Assembly: GCA_964474755.1 (NCBI GenBank)
Contig: CAYYUG010000105.1
Coordinates: 1 to 9,995, forward strand
Reading direction: 5' to 3'
Source of the DNA: GCA-2717185 sp964474755
GTDB lineage: Bacteria > Pseudomonadota > Alphaproteobacteria > UBA8366 > GCA-2717185
DNA length: 9,995 nt
Shown: positions 7,680 through 9,995 of the stretch, in pieces
How positions within the stretch are numbered: the first letter of the stretch is position 1
Layout: the number at the start of each line of letters is the position of its first letter
Notes under the pieces: generated by a model
Told to the model about the DNA's origin: nothing
Databases searched by the model: none
What the model saw: only the letters and a program-made list of their open reading frames with translations
Made by a program: the position numbers and the translations under genes

Positions 7680-7703
7680 TTTGTCATCGGAAATAATGAC
7701 AAA
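7680..7703. repeat. Perfect inverted repeat, 8-base arms, probable operator
   Basis: TTTGTCAT at 7680-7687 is exactly complementary to ATGACAAA at 7696-7703, with an 8-base AT-rich spacer. The arms are one helical turn and a half apart centre to centre (16 bases), as for a dimeric helix-turn-helix regulator. It is not followed by a T run, so it is not a typical terminator. It sits about 150 bases upstream of the isomerase gene that heads the hydantoinase operon. The cognate regulator is not in the window. Confidence 0.6.
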
Positions 7704-7742
7704 AGGATAATAAAGTCTCTATTTTAGAGGTATCATTTGTGT

Positions 7743-7755
7743 ATTGCGACGCAAT
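7743..7755. repeat. Perfect inverted repeat ATTGCG-A-CGCAAT
   Basis: ATTGCG at 7743-7748 and CGCAAT at 7750-7755 are perfect complements around a single central base. A one-base loop cannot form an RNA hairpin without losing pairs, so a protein-binding site is more likely than a terminator. It lies 40 bases beyond the larger dyad at 7680-7703, and a weaker CTCTA/TAGAG pair (7717-7729) sits between them. Confidence 0.45.
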
Positions 7756-7816
7756 GCACTGTCGTACCCAGCGGCTCCTCGATATTACTCTCAAACTATT
7801 GGTTCAGTTGACGTTA

Positions 7817-8815
7817 TCAGGACCCGTGCGCCTGTTTGCGCCGGCCGAGCATGACGTCATGGCTTTCCGGCGTGCCGTCATGCAAAGTACCGAACAATTT
7901 GTCGAGCGGGACCGTGCCATCGCCTCCGTAGTTACATTCAAAATAGCGGTGATGCAGGTAATGGTAATAGCGCTGACCAATCGAATGAGCGTTGGCGCCC
8001 TTGCCTTCCCACTTGTGGTATCCAACATGCCCCATCGCCGGCGTTAGTCCGGTGGCCTGCACATGGAAGATCATATGAATCGGATGCGACAGCAGCACCC
8101 AATGTAATAGGGTACCGCTGAAATAGAGTATGTGTTCCACCGGGTGCATCGACATACCGGACCACGGTCCTATATCTACATTCTTATGGTGCAGTTGATG
8201 TACGGCACGATAAAACCAGCGGTAGTGCAACAGGCGGTGAACAAAATAAAAATGCGCATCACGGATCATAGGAATGGCGCAAAATAGCAAAACGAAATAA
8301 ACCGGATGCGCTTCCCAATTAAGCATCGGGATATAGCTATTCGCGAAAGCCCAAAGGGTCACGACCTCGTAGGCGGACCAGATTAAGACCGCACTACCAG
8401 CCGTCCAAAACATGTTCTCGCGCACCTGATTGCCAAACAGGAAGCGCCGATGCGACACAGTAGGCGCCTTGCGGTTCAACATGTACCGCTCTCCCTGCGC
8501 ATTTTTCATGTAGAAGCGCCAATGCAGGCCACCGAAGACCAAAAAGGTCAGCGCTAAATTGCGGCTGTAAACAATGGCTATCCAATCCCATTGAAAGGTT
8601 TTCATGGTTGCCAGGTCCGGCGTCAGCCAGAACCAACTGATCATAGCGAGCCCCATATACAGGATATTCATAGGCACGAAGTAGCCGGGATAGCCGAACA
8701 GAAACTTAGCCGCGGCAACCGGCTGTAGCGGCCATGTGAAAATAGGCGAGGCCGGGATCGCTTGAGGTGCTCCGCCTCTTGCTTCTAGTTCTGCTTCAAA
8801 GCTAGTTTCTGCCAT
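7817..8815 (-). CDS. Sterol desaturase / fatty acid hydroxylase superfamily membrane protein
   Basis: A 332-residue integral membrane protein of the di-iron hydroxylase/desaturase superfamily (ERG3/CrtZ-like fold). The histidine clusters that ligate the two irons are all present: HFYFVHRLLH (H188, H193, H197), HQLHH (206-210), HPVEH (224-228) and HYLHH (285-289). Hydrophobic helices are seen near 46-64, 78-97, 136-157, 171-186 and 229-250, so the active site would face the cytoplasm as in relatives. Such enzymes use O2 and an external electron donor to hydroxylate or desaturate a lipid, sterol, hopanoid or carotenoid-type substrate; which one is unknown here. I chose ATG 8815-8813 (MAETSFEAE) over an upstream in-frame ATG at 8851 because a GAGGAGG ribosome site lies between the two. 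The gene stands alone, 205 bases after the SDR gene on the same strand, and its 3' end faces the hydantoinase operon leader. Confidence 0.9.
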   Translation of the reverse strand: MAETSFEAELEARGGAPQAIPASPIFTWPLQPVAAAKFLFGYPGYFVPMNILYMGLAMISWFWLTPDLATMKTFQWDWIAIVYSRNLALTFLVFGGLHWRFYMKNAQGERYMLNRKAPTVSHRRFLFGNQVRENMFWTAGSAVLIWSAYEVVTLWAFANSYIPMLNWEAHPVYFVLLFCAIPMIRDAHFYFVHRLLHYRWFYRAVHQLHHKNVDIGPWSGMSMHPVEHILYFSGTLLHWVLLSHPIHMIFHVQATGLTPAMGHVGYHKWEGKGANAHSIGQRYYHYLHHRYFECNYGGDGTVPLDKLFGTLHDGTPESHDVMLGRRKQAHGS

Positions 8816-9020
8816 GTTCCTAGGCCTCCTCGGCAACATGAACCCAATCACACCTACCTACTGCGCGTGCATGGGACGAGCGTAAATATCGGTGAGACAA
8901 GGAACAACTATGGCGCTTTTCAGCAAGGACCGCTAACAATTCTATTTGACCGCAAGGATTCAAAGAATTTTCTGTCCTGCGTTGCATGCTGAATGTTGGC
9001 AAACGTTTAAATTTGGGCCG
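8816..9020 (-). promoter_or_regulatory. Intergenic region upstream of the desaturase gene
   Basis: These 205 bases separate the SDR stop from the desaturase start. They contain the GAGGAGG ribosome site of the desaturase gene at about 8825-8831 and probably its promoter, but I see no convincing -35/-10 pair, terminator hairpin with T run, or small gene. A 60-codon open frame here ends over the ribosome site and has no protein-like character. Confidence 0.3.
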
Positions 9021-9809
9021 TTAGTCCATTACAACGCCGCCGCCGATATTCAGCACTTCGCCTGTAATTTCCGACGCTTCGTTAGACGTTAAAAAGACAA
9101 ATCCGTTAGCGATATCAGAAGCTGATTGTAGCCGACGCAACGGAATTTCCGCGGCGGCGAACTCGTCACTGAATTCATCCAGCGATTGCTCAGCCCGTTT
9201 TCGTTCGACAAATCCGTCCCAAGCCATGCCCTCGTCCTTAATGTGACCCGGCGCTATGGAATTGACCCGGATCGCTGGCGCTAGTTCCATCGCCATAGCG
9301 CGGCTAAAACCAATTACCGCCGCCTTGGATGCACAGTATACCGATATCTGCGGCCAACCGCGTTTGCCCGCCTGTGATGCCGTGCTCGTTACGGAGGCAT
9401 TTTCTCGATCTCGGAGATATGGAATAGCCGCTTGGGTACACAAAATCACACCTTTGGTGTTGACATCGATAACCCGCTCGATATCGCCCAGAGACAAATC
9501 AACCAAGTCGCCCCGCGCATTGGTGCCCGCATTATTTATCAGTGCGGTTATACCCCCCATCGCATCCGCTGCCCTTTCCATCATCGCCCGAACAGCCTCC
9601 GTTGACCTGACATCTGCAACGGCACCATGAGTGAAAGTCGGATTAGTATCAGAATTCAACAAATCAACTGCCCGCGAAACCAGGGATTCGTCATAGTCTG
9701 TCACGAATACTTCAGCCCCCTCGTTTATAAAAGAGCGCGCAGTCGCCATACCAATAGCCCCAGCAGCGCCGGTAATCACCGCTTTCGTTCCTGTCAAACG
9801 ATCAGACAT
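9021..9809 (-). CDS. Short-chain dehydrogenase/reductase (classical SDR), NAD-preferring
   Basis: A 262-residue soluble oxidoreductase of ordinary classical SDR length. The cofactor-binding TGAAGAIG (13-20) and an aspartate at the end of the second strand (D38 in VTDYD) indicate NAD(H) rather than NADP(H). NNAG is at 92-95, the structural/catalytic N117 in DVNTKG, and the catalytic triad is S145, Y158 and K162 (YCASK). The conserved PG turn is in NSIAPGHI (183-190), and the C-terminal ITGEVLNIGGGVVMD is typical of FabG-like and cyclohexanol/sorbitol-type dehydrogenases. It interconverts an alcohol and a ketone or aldehyde; substrate unknown. ATG 9809-9807 has a GAGGA about seven bases upstream. 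It follows the deacylase gene by 46 bases on the same strand, so the two are probably co-transcribed and may act in one degradative route. Confidence 0.92.
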   Translation of the reverse strand: MSDRLTGTKAVITGAAGAIGMATARSFINEGAEVFVTDYDESLVSRAVDLLNSDTNPTFTHGAVADVRSTEAVRAMMERAADAMGGITALINNAGTNARGDLVDLSLGDIERVIDVNTKGVILCTQAAIPYLRDRENASVTSTASQAGKRGWPQISVYCASKAAVIGFSRAMAMELAPAIRVNSIAPGHIKDEGMAWDGFVERKRAEQSLDEFSDEFAAAEIPLRRLQSASDIANGFVFLTSNEASEITGEVLNIGGGVVMD

Positions 9810-9855
9810 AACTAGGTCCTCGCGGAAACGATTTGATATCGATCTGTTCGGTTAC

Positions 9856-9995
9856 TTAATTTAGACTGTTTGCCGCGTAGTGATTATTCCGAAGCAAACG
9901 GCCAGGCAACGATCCCACATGTTTCCCCTCTTCCATCAACACTTGACCGTTGACGATAGTCATGCGGATCCCTTCCGCTGGCTGCCTCATCCGCA
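9856..9995 (-). CDS. Partial CDS: C-terminus of an amidohydrolase, N-acyl-D-amino-acid deacylase-like
   Basis: The minus strand is open from the window edge to a TAA at 9858-9856, giving 45 complete codons. Residues about 11-34 read MTIVNGQVLM, then EEGKHVGSLPGRLLR. This is the characteristic last segment of metal-dependent amidohydrolases of the D-aminoacylase/dihydroorotase group, in which the small beta-sandwich domain closes with a vNGxvv...dGxhtGxlPGrlLR pattern. These enzymes hydrolyse N-acyl or N-carbamoyl groups, often from D-amino acids. The metal ligands lie upstream, outside the window, so activity cannot be judged. A 46-base gap to the SDR gene suggests one transcript. Dihydropyrimidinase-like and other amidohydrolases share related tails, so the subfamily is less certain than the superfamily. 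Confidence 0.65.
   Translation of the reverse strand, partial: RMRQPAEGIRMTIVNGQVLMEEGKHVGSLPGRLLRNNHYAANSLN

Larger units (their letters stand above)
7532..7816 (-). promoter_or_regulatory. Leader/promoter region of the hydantoinase operon with three inverted repeats
   Basis: These 285 bases lie between the 3' end of the desaturase gene and the start of the isomerase gene, both on the minus strand, and carry no credible gene. The region is visibly richer in A and T than its flanks between about 7670 and 7740. Three separate dyads sit at 7680-7703, 7717-7729 and 7743-7755, and a -10-like TATTAT (minus strand) lies at 7712-7707, next to the largest dyad; I see no good -35 box at the right distance. 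A further pair of 6-base arms (AGGCCC 7577-7582 and GGGCCT 7604-7609) could form a hairpin in the leader RNA. This arrangement suggests a promoter controlled by a DNA-binding repressor or activator encoded elsewhere. That the promoter of the four-gene operon lies here follows from gene layout; the exact start is inference. Confidence 0.5.

Noticed and set aside
7739..8047. Plus-strand open frame of 102 codons across the desaturase 3' end and leader
   Set aside because: Most of it is antisense to the desaturase; it has no motif and no ribosome site.
9256..9630. Plus-strand open frame of 124 codons opposite the SDR gene
   Set aside because: It is antisense to a well-supported SDR gene and has no recognisable features.
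1..9995. Mobile element, CRISPR, tRNA or phage signals explaining the broken genes
   Set aside because: No transposase, terminal inverted repeats with target duplications, tRNA cloverleaf, integrase or regularly spaced repeats were seen in the window.

Overview
The window looks like chromosomal DNA from a free-living or formerly free-living proteobacterium, most likely an alphaproteobacterium. This rests on the mix of families (hydantoinase A/B, Asp/Glu racemase-type isomerase, DMT permease, SDR dehydrogenase, N-acyl-D-amino-acid deacylase), on Shine-Dalgarno starts and on a composition a little above 50% GC. The taxonomic call is a guess from gene style, not from a marker gene. There are no tRNA or rRNA genes, CRISPR arrays, insertion sequences or phage genes.

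Layout. At the left edge (1-83, minus) is the probable first 27 codons of a flavin-dependent monooxygenase of the NtaA/SnaA type. Divergent from it is a calcineurin-like metallophosphoesterase (221-949, plus). Its 3' end overlaps the remains of a threonine dehydratase gene (942 to about 1500, minus), broken by at least two and probably three frameshifts and missing its N-terminal half. Next is an intact EamA/DMT transporter (1521-2417, plus). Convergent with it is a tightly packed minus-strand operon that reads, in transcription order: maleate-isomerase/Asp-Glu-racemase family enzyme (7531-6770), hydantoinase A (6773-4713), hydantoinase B (4716-3079) and a HAD phosphatase (3082-2444). Every junction in this operon is a 4-base stop/start overlap (GTGA, ATGA, GTGA). 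The HAD gene carries an in-frame TAA at codon 24, just after its catalytic DxDGT motif. A 285-base leader region upstream of the operon (7532-7816) holds three separate inverted repeats and is the best place for its promoter and operators.

Further right, all on the minus strand, are a sterol desaturase/fatty acid hydroxylase family membrane protein (8815-7817), a classical SDR dehydrogenase (9809-9021), and the C-terminal 45 residues of an amidohydrolase resembling N-acyl-D-amino-acid deacylases (9995-9856).

How the genes may work together. HyuA/HyuB, the Cys/Cys isomerase, the deacylase and the SDR enzyme suggest an accessory catabolic island for cyclic amides or N-acylated/D-configured amino acid derivatives, with the DMT protein as a possible metabolite exporter. 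The substrate cannot be read from the sequence. Two broken genes within about 2 kb, flanking the transporter, suggest relaxed selection or recent rearrangement. I see no clearly unprecedented system; the most notable points are the two decayed genes, the fully coupled four-gene hydantoinase operon that ends in a phosphatase, and the dyad cluster in front of it.
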